DNA of 64,000 nucleotides, taken from positions 118,621 to 182,620 of the forward strand of contig CAYTZH010000004.1 in the NCBI GenBank assembly GCA_964442285.1, read 5' to 3'. Source of the DNA: CAYTZH01 sp964442285 (GTDB lineage: Bacteria > Myxococcota_A > UBA9160 > JAFDET01). Below the pieces are notes generated by a model. It did not search any database, was not told the DNA's origin, and saw only the letters and a list, made by a program, of their open reading frames with translations. Of this stretch, positions 15,738-23,787 are shown one piece after another. The first letter of the stretch is position 1. Every line of letters begins with the position of its first letter. Position numbers and translations under genes: made by a program.

Positions 15738-16274
15738 TTGTCCCTGCTGCGTTTCCTGGGCCTGGGCGGCGACCGCGACGGCAGCCGCAGCCAGGCGGAC
15801 TCGCGCACGGTCCACCGGATCGCGAGCCAGCTGGAACGGCTCGAGCCCGAGAAGGCCCGCTTCCTGGCCGCGTTCGCCTACGTGCTCGCCCGGGTGGCCA
15901 ACGCCGACCTCCAGGTGGACGCCGACGAGACCGCCGAGATGGAGAGCCAGGTCCGGGAGCTGGCCGGGCTCGGGCCCGAGGAGGCGGCCCTGGTGGTGGA
16001 GATCGCCAAGAGCCAGAACCGGCTCCTCGGCGGCACCGAGAACTACGTCGTCACCCGGGAGTTTCGCGAGATCTCGAGCCAGCAGGAGCGGCTGCGGCTG
16101 GTCACCTGCCTCTACGCGGTGGCGGCGGCCGACGGGGGCATCTCCACCGCCGAGGACAACGAGATCCGCACCGTGGGCGAGGAGCTCGGACTGACCCGGC
16201 CCGAGATCAACGCCGTTCGTGCCTCGTTCCGCGACCGGCTCGACGTCTTCAAGGGCATGCCCGGCGCGTCTTGA
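15738..16274 (+). CDS. TerB-family (tellurite-resistance-like) protein
   Basis: 178 residues from TTG 15738, preceded by a strong AAGGAGAT. After a short 'LLRFLGLGGD' N-terminus, the rest is a TerB-like all-helical domain: 'KARFLAAFAYVLARVANADLQVDADETAEMESQVRELAGL' and 'LRLVTCLYAVAAADGGISTAEDNEIRTVGEELGL', the two EF-hand-like acidic repeats typical of DjlA/TerB. Such proteins sit at the membrane periphery and may bind metal; the function is poorly known. There are no other ter genes nearby. The TTGA overlap indicates coupling to the DUF429 gene downstream. Confidence 0.88.
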   Translation: MSLLRFLGLGGDRDGSRSQADSRTVHRIASQLERLEPEKARFLAAFAYVLARVANADLQVDADETAEMESQVRELAGLGPEEAALVVEIAKSQNRLLGGTENYVVTREFREISSQQERLRLVTCLYAVAAADGGISTAEDNEIRTVGEELGLTRPEINAVRASFRDRLDVFKGMPGAS

Positions 16275-17023
16275 CCCCGCCGACTGCGGTCCGCGTGGTC
16301 GGGATCGACGCGGCCGTGGCCCCGACCGCCACGGGCCTCGCCCTGGCCGAGTGGCAGCCCTCCGGAACCGTCCTCCACGGCGTCGCCCTGGGACGGAGCC
16401 ACGATCAGCTCGCACGCGACGCGGCCGACTGGATCGCCGGCGCGACCCGGGCGCTGGTGGCCGTGGACGCGCCCCTGGGCTGGCCCGCTCCCCTGGCCGA
16501 CACTCTCGGCGGTCACCAGAGCGGGTCTCCGCTCCGGGTGCCGCCGGACCGGCTCTTCCGCCGGGCGACCGATCGCGACGTGCGGGATCGCCTCGGCAAG
16601 CAGCCCCTGGACGTGGGCGCCGACCGGATCGCGCGCACCGCCGTGGCGGCCCTCGACCTGCTGGAGCGCATCCGCCGCGGCGCCGGAGCGGCGCTGGCCC
16701 TCGCTCCCTCGCCGGCGTTCGCGGGCGACGCCGTCATCGAGGTGTATCCGGCCGGAACCCTGCGGGCCCACGGCCTGCCGGACGGCCGCTACAAGGAGCG
16801 GCGTCGGCCGGAGCACCGGGCCCAGCGGGCGGTCCTCCTCGAGGCGCTGGCGGAGCGGATGGCGCTGCCGGCGGAGCGCGGGCTCCTGCTCGACGCCCCG
16901 GACGTCCTCGACGCCGCGGTGTGCGTGCTGGCCGCCGCCGATTTCCTGGAGGGGCGCTGCCCCGGGCCGACCGACCCGGCCCTCGCCGCCCGCGAGGGCT
17001 GGATCTGGGTGCGGGAGCCCTAG
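16271..17023 (+). CDS. DUF429 protein (RNase H-fold predicted nuclease)
   Basis: 250 residues from TTG 16271, overlapping the TerB stop as TTGA. Begins 'VRVVGIDAAVAPTATGLALAEW' with the first acidic residue of an RNase H-like core. Then 'ALVAVDAPLGWP', 'RLFRRATDRDVRDRLGKQPLDVGADRI' and 'DAVIEVYPAGTLRAHGLP' follow the DUF429 pattern, with 'APDVLDAAVCVLAAADFLEG' carrying the C-terminal aspartates. The family is widespread and not experimentally characterised; nuclease activity is a fold-based prediction. Its TAG and the stop of the opposite gene share the palindrome CTAG. Confidence 0.85.
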   Translation: MTPPTAVRVVGIDAAVAPTATGLALAEWQPSGTVLHGVALGRSHDQLARDAADWIAGATRALVAVDAPLGWPAPLADTLGGHQSGSPLRVPPDRLFRRATDRDVRDRLGKQPLDVGADRIARTAVAALDLLERIRRGAGAALALAPSPAFAGDAVIEVYPAGTLRAHGLPDGRYKERRRPEHRAQRAVLLEALAERMALPAERGLLLDAPDVLDAAVCVLAAADFLEGRCPGPTDPALAAREGWIWVREP

Positions 17024-17709
17024 TCGCGGACCAGGAGGAGGGAGCGCGGGTCGAGCGCGACGTGGAGCTTCTCCACGTCCGGATTGTCGTGGTCCTTCAG
17101 GGCCCGAAGGCGCACCGCATCCTGGCCCGGCTCGAGCGCCAGCACCACGCTGACCTCGTCGCCGAGGGCCTTCACGCTGTCCGGGATCCCATCGATCCGC
17201 TCCTGGGCGCAGCCCAGGGAGACCCAGGCCTCGGCGCCGAGCTCGGCGGCCAGCGCCTTGAGCCCGGACACGGCCTCGGCGGGGAGCGACGTCGCCTCGA
17301 AGCCCTCCACCACGATGGCGGCGGGCGGGTTCCCGGCCTCGCTCTCGAGCTTCACGGCCTCGCGGAGCTTGTCGGTGTCGAAGGCGTCGGGCGGGTAGGC
17401 GCGGATGCTGCGCAGGCGGTCGACGTCGACGTGCACCCGGGCCTCGTCCTCCAGGTGGGCGGAGGCGGCCAGCTCGTCGAAGACCGTGTCGTAGAAGGCG
17501 CGCAGGTGGGCGACGGTCTGGTCGACGGTGATGTGCAGCACCTTCTGGCCGCGGAGCAGGTCGTCGAGCGCTACGCCCACCAGGAAGGAGGTCTTGCCCA
17601 CGCCGTGGCCGGCCAGGACCACGCCCACGTTGCCGGCGCCGAGCCCCCCGTGGAGGCCCCGCTCGAGCAGGCGGAGCGGACTGCGCGCGTTCAGGAATTT
17701 CTTGTACAT
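17020..17709 (-). CDS. RecA/KaiC-fold P-loop ATPase-like protein
   Basis: 229 residues from ATG 17709, with GGGAGGGT upstream. Walker A 'GHGVGKTS' sits at about residues 34-41, after 'LERGLHGGLGAGNVGVVLAG', the opening of RecA/KaiC/DnaB-type modules. 'VLHITVDQTVAHLRAFYDTVFDEL' and the Walker-B-like 'AAIVVEGFEA' follow. It lacks KaiC's second domain and any DNA-binding extension. The protein starts 29 bases after the EF-G stop on the same strand and is probably transcribed with it, hinting at a translation-associated role, but that is inference. The stop overlaps the DUF429 stop in CTAG. Confidence 0.75.
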   Translation of the reverse strand: MYKKFLNARSPLRLLERGLHGGLGAGNVGVVLAGHGVGKTSFLVGVALDDLLRGQKVLHITVDQTVAHLRAFYDTVFDELAASAHLEDEARVHVDVDRLRSIRAYPPDAFDTDKLREAVKLESEAGNPPAAIVVEGFEATSLPAEAVSGLKALAAELGAEAWVSLGCAQERIDGIPDSVKALGDEVSVVLALEPGQDAVRLRALKDHDNPDVEKLHVALDPRSLLLVRD

Positions 17710-17737
17710 GGCACCCTCCCCCGACGCGGTCCGCGGC

Positions 17738-19828
17738 TCAATCCTTGTCCTTCCCGGCCTTGGCCCTGTACTTCTCGACCAGCTCCTCCTGCACCTCGGC
17801 CGGCGCGGGGAGATAGCGCGAGAACTCCATCGTGAACTCGGCCTTGCCCTGGCTCACCGACCGCAGGTCGGTGGCGTAGCCGAACATCTCCGCCAGGGGC
17901 ACCTCGGACTCGAGGCGGCAGAAGCCGTCCTCCTCGGTGGTGCCGATGACCGTGCCCCGGCGCTGCATGACGGTCTTGATGTAGGCGCCCTGGAACTCGT
18001 TGGGCCCCTCCACCTCGAGCTTCATGACCGGCTCGAGCACGATCGGCTTGGCCTTCGGGTACACCTGCCGGAAGGCGTCGCGGCCGGTGATCTGGAAGGC
18101 CATGTCCGAAGAGTCCACCGAGTGGGAGTTGCCGTCGTTGGCCACGAAGCGGACGCCCACCACGGGGAAGCCGATCAGGCGACCCTTGTCGAGGGCCTGG
18201 CGCACGCCCTTCTCCACCGACGGGATGTACTCGGTGGGGATGGCGCCGCCGCGGATCTCGTTCACGAACTCGAACTCGGTGCCGTCCTGGAGGGGCTCGA
18301 CAAAGCCCGCCACGCGGCCGTACTGGCCCGAGCCGCCGGTCTGCTTCTTGTGGGTGTAGTCGTACTCGGCGCGCTGGGAGATGGTCTCCCGGTAGGCGAC
18401 CTGGGGCGCGCCCGTCTCCACCTCGACGTTGTACTCGCGCTTCATGCGCTCTACGTACACGTCCAGGTGCAGCTCGCCCATGCCGGAGATCACGGTCTCG
18501 CCGCTCTCCTCGTCGACGCCCGCCCGGAAGGTGGGGTCCTCGCGCACGAAGCGGCCCAGGGCCTTGCCCATGTTGTCCTGGGCCTTGTTGTCCTTCGGCT
18601 TGATCGAGAGCGAGATCACCGGCGCCGGAACGTGCATGGAGCTCATGGAGATCTGCACCGACTCGTCGGTGAAGGTGTCGCCCGAGGCGCAGTCGATGCC
18701 GAAGAGGGCGACGATGTCGCCCGAGGCGGACTCGTCGATGTCTTCCATCTTGTCGGCGTGCATGCGCACGAGCCGCCCCACCTTCACGCGCTTCTTGGTG
18801 CGGCTGTTGATGATGCTCGAGCCCTTCTTCAGGGTGCCCTGGTAGACCCGCACGTAGGTGAGCTGGCCGTAGCGGCCCTCGTCGAGCTTGAAGGCCAGGC
18901 ACACGAGCGGCTTCTGGGGATCGGTGGAGAGGACGATCGGCGCCTCGTCGGCCGAGAGGTCGACGCCGGTGTTCTCCACGTCGAGCGGGCTCGGCAGGTA
19001 GCGGGTGACCGCGTCCAGCAGTAGCTGCACGCCCTTGTTCTTGTAGGCCGAGCCCATGAAGACGGGGGTCAGATCCTGGGCGAGGGTGCCCCGGCGGACC
19101 GCGTCGTGGATCAGCGCCTCGGTGACGTTCTCCTCGAGGATGGCCTCGGTGAGCTCGTCCGAGAACATCGACACGGCGTCCAGCATGTTCTCGCGGGCGG
19201 CCTCGGCCTCGCTGCGGAGGGCCTCGGGGATCTCCTCCTCCACGATGTGCTCGCCGTTGTCGCCCTCGAAGCGCATGGCCTTCATGGTGATCAGGTCGAC
19301 GACGCCCTGCAGATCGGCCTCGAGGCCGATCGGGATCTGCATCATCACGGCGTTGTGCTTGAGCTTGTCCCGGAGCTGCTCGGTGACCTTGCCCGGGTTG
19401 GCGCCGGAGCGATCGAGCTTGTTGATGAAGGCCAGGCGCGGGACCTTGTAGCGCCGCATCTGGCGGTCGACGGTCATGGACTGGGACTGCACGCCGGCCA
19501 CGCCGCAGAGCACCAGGATCGCGCCGTCGAGCACCCGCAGGCTGCGCTCCACCTCGATGGTGAAGTCCACGTGGCCCGGGGTGTCGATGATGTTGACGTG
19601 GTGATCCAGCCACTGGGTGTGGGTCGCGGCCGACGTGATCGTGATGCCGCGCTCCTTCTCCAGCTCCATGAAGTCCATGGTGGCGCCGTCGCCTTCCTTG
19701 CCGCGGACCTCCTGGATGCGGTGGATGCGGTTCGTGTAGTACAGGATCCGCTCGGTCAGGGTGGTCTTCCCCGAGTCGATGTGGGCGCTGATCCCGATGT
19801 TCCGGATTCGCGAGAGGTCCTTGATCAT
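17738..19828 (-). CDS. fusA: Elongation factor G, EFG1 (mitochondrial/spd) type
   Basis: 696 residues from ATG 19828. GTPase motifs are 'AHIDSGKTT' (G1, residues 15-23), 'RGITI', 'DTPGHVDF' and 'NKLD'; domains II to V are present, ending 'YRAKAGKDKD'. It catalyses ribosomal translocation in the cytosol. Compared with E. coli-type EF-G ('AHIDAGKTT', 'WKG...'), the G-domain reads 'ITSAATHTQWLDHHVNIIDTPGHVDFTIEVERSLRVLDGAILVLCGVAGVQSQSMTVDRQMRRY'. This closely follows mitochondrial EFG1 and the spd group of spirochaetes, planctomycetes and deltaproteobacteria. In that group a second paralogue handles ribosome recycling and should exist elsewhere in the genome. The gene is not in a str operon; its only apparent partner is the P-loop gene downstream. 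Confidence 0.97.
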   Translation of the reverse strand: MIKDLSRIRNIGISAHIDSGKTTLTERILYYTNRIHRIQEVRGKEGDGATMDFMELEKERGITITSAATHTQWLDHHVNIIDTPGHVDFTIEVERSLRVLDGAILVLCGVAGVQSQSMTVDRQMRRYKVPRLAFINKLDRSGANPGKVTEQLRDKLKHNAVMMQIPIGLEADLQGVVDLITMKAMRFEGDNGEHIVEEEIPEALRSEAEAARENMLDAVSMFSDELTEAILEENVTEALIHDAVRRGTLAQDLTPVFMGSAYKNKGVQLLLDAVTRYLPSPLDVENTGVDLSADEAPIVLSTDPQKPLVCLAFKLDEGRYGQLTYVRVYQGTLKKGSSIINSRTKKRVKVGRLVRMHADKMEDIDESASGDIVALFGIDCASGDTFTDESVQISMSSMHVPAPVISLSIKPKDNKAQDNMGKALGRFVREDPTFRAGVDEESGETVISGMGELHLDVYVERMKREYNVEVETGAPQVAYRETISQRAEYDYTHKKQTGGSGQYGRVAGFVEPLQDGTEFEFVNEIRGGAIPTEYIPSVEKGVRQALDKGRLIGFPVVGVRFVANDGNSHSVDSSDMAFQITGRDAFRQVYPKAKPIVLEPVMKLEVEGPNEFQGAYIKTVMQRRGTVIGTTEEDGFCRLESEVPLAEMFGYATDLRSVSQGKAEFTMEFSRYLPAPAEVQEELVEKYRAKAGKDKD

Positions 19829-19918
19829 GATGGCGGCGGAGATTAGCCGGCGGCGGTCGGACGGGCACCCCCGAGGGCCGGTCCGTCTTGCGCTGCTGCC
19901 CCCCGTTCCCCGGGGTGG

Positions 19919-20101
19919 TTAGTGGTTCAGGATCTCGTCGATCGCCTCCAGGATGGCAGCCACCTCCTGGAAGGCCCGCAGGGTCTCCCGCGCCTTCACG
20001 GGTCGCCCCGCGCGGACCAGAGCGGCCCGCTCCATTTCCAGGGCCGACAGTCGCTCTACGACGTGCCGCCGGATCCGGTCCAGCCGCTCTCGCTCGCGCA
20101 A
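19919..20101 (-). CDS. Small helical hypothetical protein
   Basis: 60 residues from TTG 20101, with GGGGGAGG upstream. Entirely helical and charged: 'LDRIRRHVVERLSALEMERAALVRAGRPVKARETLRAFQEVAAILEAIDEIL'. The two helices joined by 'RAGRP' resemble small coiled-coil or helical hairpin proteins. I do not recognise a family. It has a clean stop (TAA), a ribosome binding site and neighbour-like composition, so it is probably real. It lies upstream of fusA on the same strand, about 90 bases away. Confidence 0.55.
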   Translation of the reverse strand: MRERERLDRIRRHVVERLSALEMERAALVRAGRPVKARETLRAFQEVAAILEAIDEILNH

Positions 20102-20218
20102 CGGTAGTGTGCCTCCCCCGAACCCGCCGGTCGCATCGTCACCGACATTTCGCGAAATTGACCGCGAGGGAATCGGCGATCGGTGAGCCCCGTCACGCAG
20201 GGGGGCGAACCGAATGAA

Positions 20219-21082
20219 TCAGTGTAGCGGGCTTGCCCCCACAGTCGCAGCGGAATTCCACAGCCGCAGCGTAGCCCCCACAGGGACGGGCTTCTTCCGA
20301 CGTCCGGTCAGGGCGTCGAAGGCCGTGGTGGTGGCAATCGCCAGGGAGAAGAGCGAGCGCAGGGGGAAGCGCGGGAGTGGCAGGGGACCGGCAACGTCCC
20401 CACCCGCCTCGGCCGCGGCCTCGAGCGCCGCGTGGGGGAGCCGCGCGTAGACTTCGGTCACGCAGTCGGCGCCGCCCGGGGCCAGGGCCCCGCCGCGCCC
20501 GCGCAGGCGCGTCCACTGGCCGCGCGGGCGCTCCGCCGCCGCCTGGCCCGCGCGCTCCGCGAAGAAGCGGTCGACCTCCGCCTCGGCGCCCGCCGCCAGC
20601 GCGCGGACCATGGCGGCCCCGAGCGCCATCCGAGCCAGCTCGCGCGGGGCCGAGGCCGCGTGGAGCGGGTCGCTGTCCTCGCCGAGGCGAGCGCTGACCT
20701 CGAGGCCGCGCAGGGTGGTCAAAGACTCGTCCGCGGCGTAGCGGTGGGCCAGCTCGTGGGCGAGCACCGTGGGCAGCGCGCCGCGGGAGGCGGGCCGGGG
20801 CGTCATCAGCACGAGCCGCGTCGCGGCGGGCCCCAGCGTCAGGTACTGGCTCCACGGGCCCGCCAGCCGGGCTCCCAGCCCGCGCCGGAAGCGCACCCGC
20901 GGCAGGCGGCCGTAGTCCCGATCCACGAGGGCCTCGAGATGCGGCCGCAGGCGCTCCGCCTCGGCCTTCAGCGCGGCGTCGTCCGCGAGCTCGGCGCCGG
21001 CGGGTGCGGGCGGCCGGCGGTCCAGGAGATTCGAGACGCGGTCGAGCAGGGCCCGGACGTCGCCGGGCCCGGGCCGGCTCAT
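20219..21082 (-). CDS. HExxH putative zinc metallopeptidase-like protein
   Basis: 287 residues from ATG 21082, whose ATGA overlaps the stop of the formyltransferase gene. The motif 'TVLAHELAHRYAADE' gives an HExxH zinc site at about residues 133-137, with a glutamate downstream. The N-terminal 120 residues include 'LVDRDYGRLPRVRFRRGLGARLAGPWSQYLTLGP', reminiscent of an M48-like core lacking membrane helices. The C-terminus carries 'RSLFSLAIATTTAFDALTGRRKKPVPVG', a weakly hydrophobic stretch that could touch the membrane. Family identity is uncertain and the substrate unknown. Confidence 0.7.
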   Translation of the reverse strand: MSRPGPGDVRALLDRVSNLLDRRPPAPAGAELADDAALKAEAERLRPHLEALVDRDYGRLPRVRFRRGLGARLAGPWSQYLTLGPAATRLVLMTPRPASRGALPTVLAHELAHRYAADESLTTLRGLEVSARLGEDSDPLHAASAPRELARMALGAAMVRALAAGAEAEVDRFFAERAGQAAAERPRGQWTRLRGRGGALAPGGADCVTEVYARLPHAALEAAAEAGGDVAGPLPLPRFPLRSLFSLAIATTTAFDALTGRRKKPVPVGATLRLWNSAATVGASPLH

Positions 21083-22029
21083 GCCGGATCGGGGAGATCG
21101 GCGGCAGGATCGAGCCGGTCGCCGGCGGCGAGGCCCGCCTCGGCGGCCGGCAGCTTCTTGCCGGCCGGCAGCCGCACCCGCTCGATCGAGAGCGTGCCGT
21201 CCCGAGCCGACACGAGCATGCGTCCATCCCGGAAGCCCGCGACGTGGCCCGGCGGGCCGGCGGGCGGGTCGGCCTCGCGCCGGCCCCCGAACAGGCGCAC
21301 GGGCCGGTCCCGCCAGCGGGCGTGGGCCCCGGGATTGGGGTCGCAGCCCCGGATCAGGCGGTCGAGCGCGTCGGCCGGACGCGACCAGTCCACGGCCGCC
21401 GCGGCGTCGTCGAGCAGTCCCTGGTGGCTGGCGCCGGCCTCGTCCTGGGGCGTCGCCGTGGCGCTGCCGTCGGCGACGGCGTTCGCGGCCTCCAGCATGG
21501 CGGCGACCCCCAGCGGGTAGAGCTTGTCGTAGTAGAGCGACGCCGCCGTATCGGTGGGGCCGATCGCGACGCCGCCCTTCTGGACCACGATGGGCCCGGT
21601 GTCGACGCCGGCGTCCGGCCGGAAGACCGTGACCCCGGTCTCGCGGGCGCCGAGGATGATCGACCACGGGATCGCCGAGCCTCCGCGGTAGGCGGGCAGC
21701 AGGGACGGATGGAAGCAGAGCGAGCCGTGGCTCGGCGCGTCGACCATCTCCGGCGGCAGGAAGGCGGTGACGTAGGCCAGCACGTTCAGCTCGGCGCCGA
21801 GGGCGCGGTACTCCGCGACCCGCTCCGGCATGGCCCGGCCCTTGCGGCGGAAGTGCCTGTAGCGGAAGAGCGGGAGGCCGCGGCGCTCGGCCTCGGCGGC
21901 CAGGGGGTCCGGCCGGGCACCCTCGGGCGGCGCGTAGACGCCCACGACCGCGTGGCCCGCGTCGAGGAGGCCGGTCAGCACGTCGCGCCCGAAGGGCGCC
22001 TGTCCGAAGACGGCCACGCGCAGCGCCAT
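21079..22029 (-). CDS. 10-formyltetrahydrofolate hydrolase-type formyltransferase
   Basis: 316 residues from ATG 22029. Formyltransferase N-domain fold: 'RVAVFGQAPFGRDVLTGLLDAGHAVVGVYAPPE', 'LPLFRYRHFRRKG', 'ALGAELNVLAYVTAFLPPEMVDAP', the catalytic 'SLCFHPSLLPAYRGGSAIPW' and 'GVDTGPIVVQKGGV', then a C-terminal OB-like part. The HPSLLP histidine and DTG aspartate are the catalytic pair. The sequence follows the hydrolase domain of 10-formyl-THF dehydrogenase (ALDH1L1; 'IGQSLFGQEV', 'FKYSRWRAKG', 'YHPSLLPRHRGASAINW') rather than methionyl-tRNA formyltransferase. No aldehyde dehydrogenase domain is attached. Likely acts on 10-formyl-THF in one-carbon metabolism; a sugar N-formyltransferase is a less likely alternative. 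Confidence 0.82.
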   Translation of the reverse strand: MALRVAVFGQAPFGRDVLTGLLDAGHAVVGVYAPPEGARPDPLAAEAERRGLPLFRYRHFRRKGRAMPERVAEYRALGAELNVLAYVTAFLPPEMVDAPSHGSLCFHPSLLPAYRGGSAIPWSIILGARETGVTVFRPDAGVDTGPIVVQKGGVAIGPTDTAASLYYDKLYPLGVAAMLEAANAVADGSATATPQDEAGASHQGLLDDAAAAVDWSRPADALDRLIRGCDPNPGAHARWRDRPVRLFGGRREADPPAGPPGHVAGFRDGRMLVSARDGTLSIERVRLPAGKKLPAAEAGLAAGDRLDPAADLPDPA

Positions 22030-22069
22030 GGCGCCGGACGGTAGCTCAGCGGCCCCCGCCCTGCGTCGC

Positions 22070-22582
22070 TCAGCGGGCCCCGGACCGGTCTCCCACCTCC
22101 CCGTGGACCCGCGCGGGGATGCCGTAGGCGAGGCGGTGGGGAGGCACGTCGCGGGTGAGCACGGAGCGCGCGCCCACCACGCTGTGGTCGCCGACGGTGA
22201 CGCCGCGGAGCACCGTCACGTCCGAGGCGATCCAGACGTGGTCCCCGATGGAGACCGGCGCCACCTGCTCGGGCCTCGCGTCGTCGAAGTCGTGCTGGTC
22301 GGCGTCGAACACCCGGCTCCCCGGCCCGATCCAGGCGCGCCGGCCCAGGCGCACCTCGCGCTTGGCGCTCACGTGGGCGGCGTTCAGGAAGCTCTCGGGC
22401 CCGAGCTCGATCCGGGCGTTCTCGAAGGCGATCACGTGGACCGCCCCCAGCTCGGTGCGCAGCCAGGTATCGGGGCCGATCTCCACTACCGCACCCGGGC
22501 CGAGCTGGAAGTGCAGCGCGCCCCGCAGCCGCTCCGTCACCACCCCCGAGGCGATCCGCAGCCGCGCCCCCGGCGCCAGCAC
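22070..22582 (-). CDS. Left-handed beta-helix acyltransferase (hexapeptide repeat)
   Basis: 170 residues from GTG 22582. Hexapeptide-repeat acyltransferase fold: 'VEIGPDTWLRTELG', 'ARIELGPESFLNAAHVSAKREVRLGRRAWIGPGSRVFDADQHDFDD', and the acyl-CoA-binding tail 'SIGDHVWIASDVTVLRGVTVGDHSVVGARSVLTRDVPPHRLAYGIPARV'. The histidine in DADQHD is the likely catalytic base. Members O- or N-acetylate sugars, often for surface polysaccharide. The frame stays open upstream with plausible protein ('YLRAVSRLDRLRLRLVVALHPG'), but no ATG, GTG or TTG occurs before the infA stop; CTG 22720 would give 216 residues. It follows infA on the same strand. Confidence 0.82.
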   Translation of the reverse strand: MLAPGARLRIASGVVTERLRGALHFQLGPGAVVEIGPDTWLRTELGAVHVIAFENARIELGPESFLNAAHVSAKREVRLGRRAWIGPGSRVFDADQHDFDDARPEQVAPVSIGDHVWIASDVTVLRGVTVGDHSVVGARSVLTRDVPPHRLAYGIPARVHGEVGDRSGAR

Positions 22583-22736
22583 GTAGCGGGCGAAGGCCAG
22601 GTTGGGGCTGGCCCCGGGCTCGATCTCGAGCCCCGGGTGCAGGGCGACGACCAGACGCAGGCGCAGGCGATCGAGCCGCGAGACGGCGCGCAGGTAGGTG
22701 CGGAAGAGGAGGCCGCGCAGATCGGCCGGCCGGCGG

Positions 22737-22976
22737 CTAGCCGGCCTGGGACTGGCCCTCGCGGAGCCGGAACGTGATGAAGCCGTGGGTGGGGTCGTAG
22801 GGGGAGAGACCGACCTGCACCCGATCGCCGGGGATCACCCGGATCCGGAAGCGGCGCATGCGGCCGGAGAGCTGGGCGGTGACCTGCTGGCCGGTCTCGA
22901 GGGTGATCTGATAGCGACCCCCACCGAGGATCTTGTCCACGGAGCCAGTCGCTTGGATCAAATCGTCTCGTGCCAA
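22737..22976 (-). CDS. infA: Translation initiation factor IF-1
   Basis: 79 residues from TTG 22976, with CTGGAGGG upstream. S1/OB-fold protein: 'ATGSVDKILGGGRYQITLETGQQVTAQLSGRMRRFRIRVIPGDRVQVGLSPYDPTHGFITFRL' matches IF-1 throughout, including the 'SGRMRRFRIRVIPGDRV' core. It binds the 30S A site and helps start-site selection. A TTG start for this essential factor is uncommon. It is placed next to tRNA-Ser (opposite strand) and outside any ribosomal protein operon. Confidence 0.93.
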   Translation of the reverse strand: MARDDLIQATGSVDKILGGGRYQITLETGQQVTAQLSGRMRRFRIRVIPGDRVQVGLSPYDPTHGFITFRLREGQSQAG

Positions 22977-23053
22977 AAGCAGTTTCCCTCCAGGGCCGAG
23001 AATTTAGCACGGGCGGCCCCTGCCGCACGCCCCGTGCTAGCTTCTCGGCCCCC

Positions 23054-23145
23054 GGAGAGGTGCCGGAGTCCGGTTGAACGGGCCTGACTCGAAATCAGGT
23101 GATGGCGCAAGCCATCCGTGGGTTCGAATCCCACCCTCTCCGCCA
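23054..23145 (+). tRNA. tRNA-Ser (anticodon CGA)
   Basis: 92 bases including encoded CCA. The acceptor stem GGAGAGG pairs with CCTCTCC. The anticodon arm CCTGA-CTCGAAA-TCAGG puts CGA at 23090-23092. A long variable arm (GATGGC GCAA GCCATC) marks a class II serine tRNA, and the T-arm reads GTGGGTTCGAATCCCAC. It decodes UCG serine codons, which are common in this GC-rich genome. Confidence 0.97.
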
Positions 23146-23305
23146 CGGCTCCTCCCAGCACCCTCATCCTCCCAACACTTCGAGACTGGGATGGAATCCC
23201 TTCGGATTCGAGTCGGCGGGACGCGGCGCCGATAGGCAGGAGGGCCCTCTTGCTCGGGGTCTTCGGCTTCCCCAGACTGGATGGACCGATGGACGGATGC
23301 CCGCC

Positions 23306-23647
23306 ATGAGGGCCCAGGCCCCGAGGATGCGTTGCCTCTCCGCGCTGCTGCTGGCCGGCCTGGTGGCGCAGACCGCGGTCGCCGCGAGCCACCCGGCCCT
23401 CCCGGTCCACTCGGGCGTGAGCCACGCGCCGCCCGCGGAGGAAGGGGAGCACGGACACGATCCCGTAGCCTGCTCCCTCTGTCCCCTCGCGGCCGTCTCC
23501 GAGGCCGGCCTCCTCGGCTCCCCCCTCGTGCTCCCGTGCTGCACCCGTATGATCCGACACCGCGCGGATGCGATCCCAGCGCCGCCGGACATGGCCCCTT
23601 GGTGCGGGGTCGCGTCCCGCGCCCCACCCTCCCCGGCGAGCGCCTGA
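23306..23647 (+). CDS. Small secreted Cys/His protein (DUF2946-like), first gene of the metal locus
   Basis: 113 residues from ATG 23306. A signal peptide ('MRCLSALLLAGLVAQTAVAAS') starts after a short basic stretch. The mature part contains 'HSGVSHAPPAEEGEHGHDPVACSLCPLAAV' and later 'VLPCCT', i.e. several His residues followed by CxxC, as in the small DUF2946-type secreted proteins found in metal loci. The family match is by motif only. Metal binding in the periplasm or on the membrane is likely. It stands 140 bases upstream of the coupled operon and on the same strand, so it may be its first gene. I see no clear Fur/Zur-like box in the 160 bases before it. Confidence 0.6.
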   Translation: MRAQAPRMRCLSALLLAGLVAQTAVAASHPALPVHSGVSHAPPAEEGEHGHDPVACSLCPLAAVSEAGLLGSPLVLPCCTRMIRHRADAIPAPPDMAPWCGVASRAPPSPASA

Positions 23648-23787
23648 GCCGAGACGCGTCCGCCTGCGCGGGCGCGCTGCGAAATCCCCCGCCGGGTCAC
23701 AGGAGCGGACTCGGCGGTGCGTTGCATGGTGTCGCTCCCCAGGGACCCGAGCCGCTGGGGCGTCGCCGCGGCGCGAGGAGACGAGAC

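Noticed and set aside
15738..17023. Tellurite-resistance or phage-defence island based on TerB and DUF429
   Set aside because: Only a single TerB-like gene and DUF429, with no TerC/D/E, toxins, integrase or tRNA-linked boundaries.
23194..23209. GAATCC-CTTC-GGATTC hairpin after tRNA-Ser
   Set aside because: Short 6-bp stem with no T-run; it may be chance. Not confident enough to list as a terminator.
23146..23305. Possible Zur or Fur box upstream of the metal operon
   Set aside because: I saw no AT-rich palindrome of the usual kind. Regulation by metal remains an inference from gene content.
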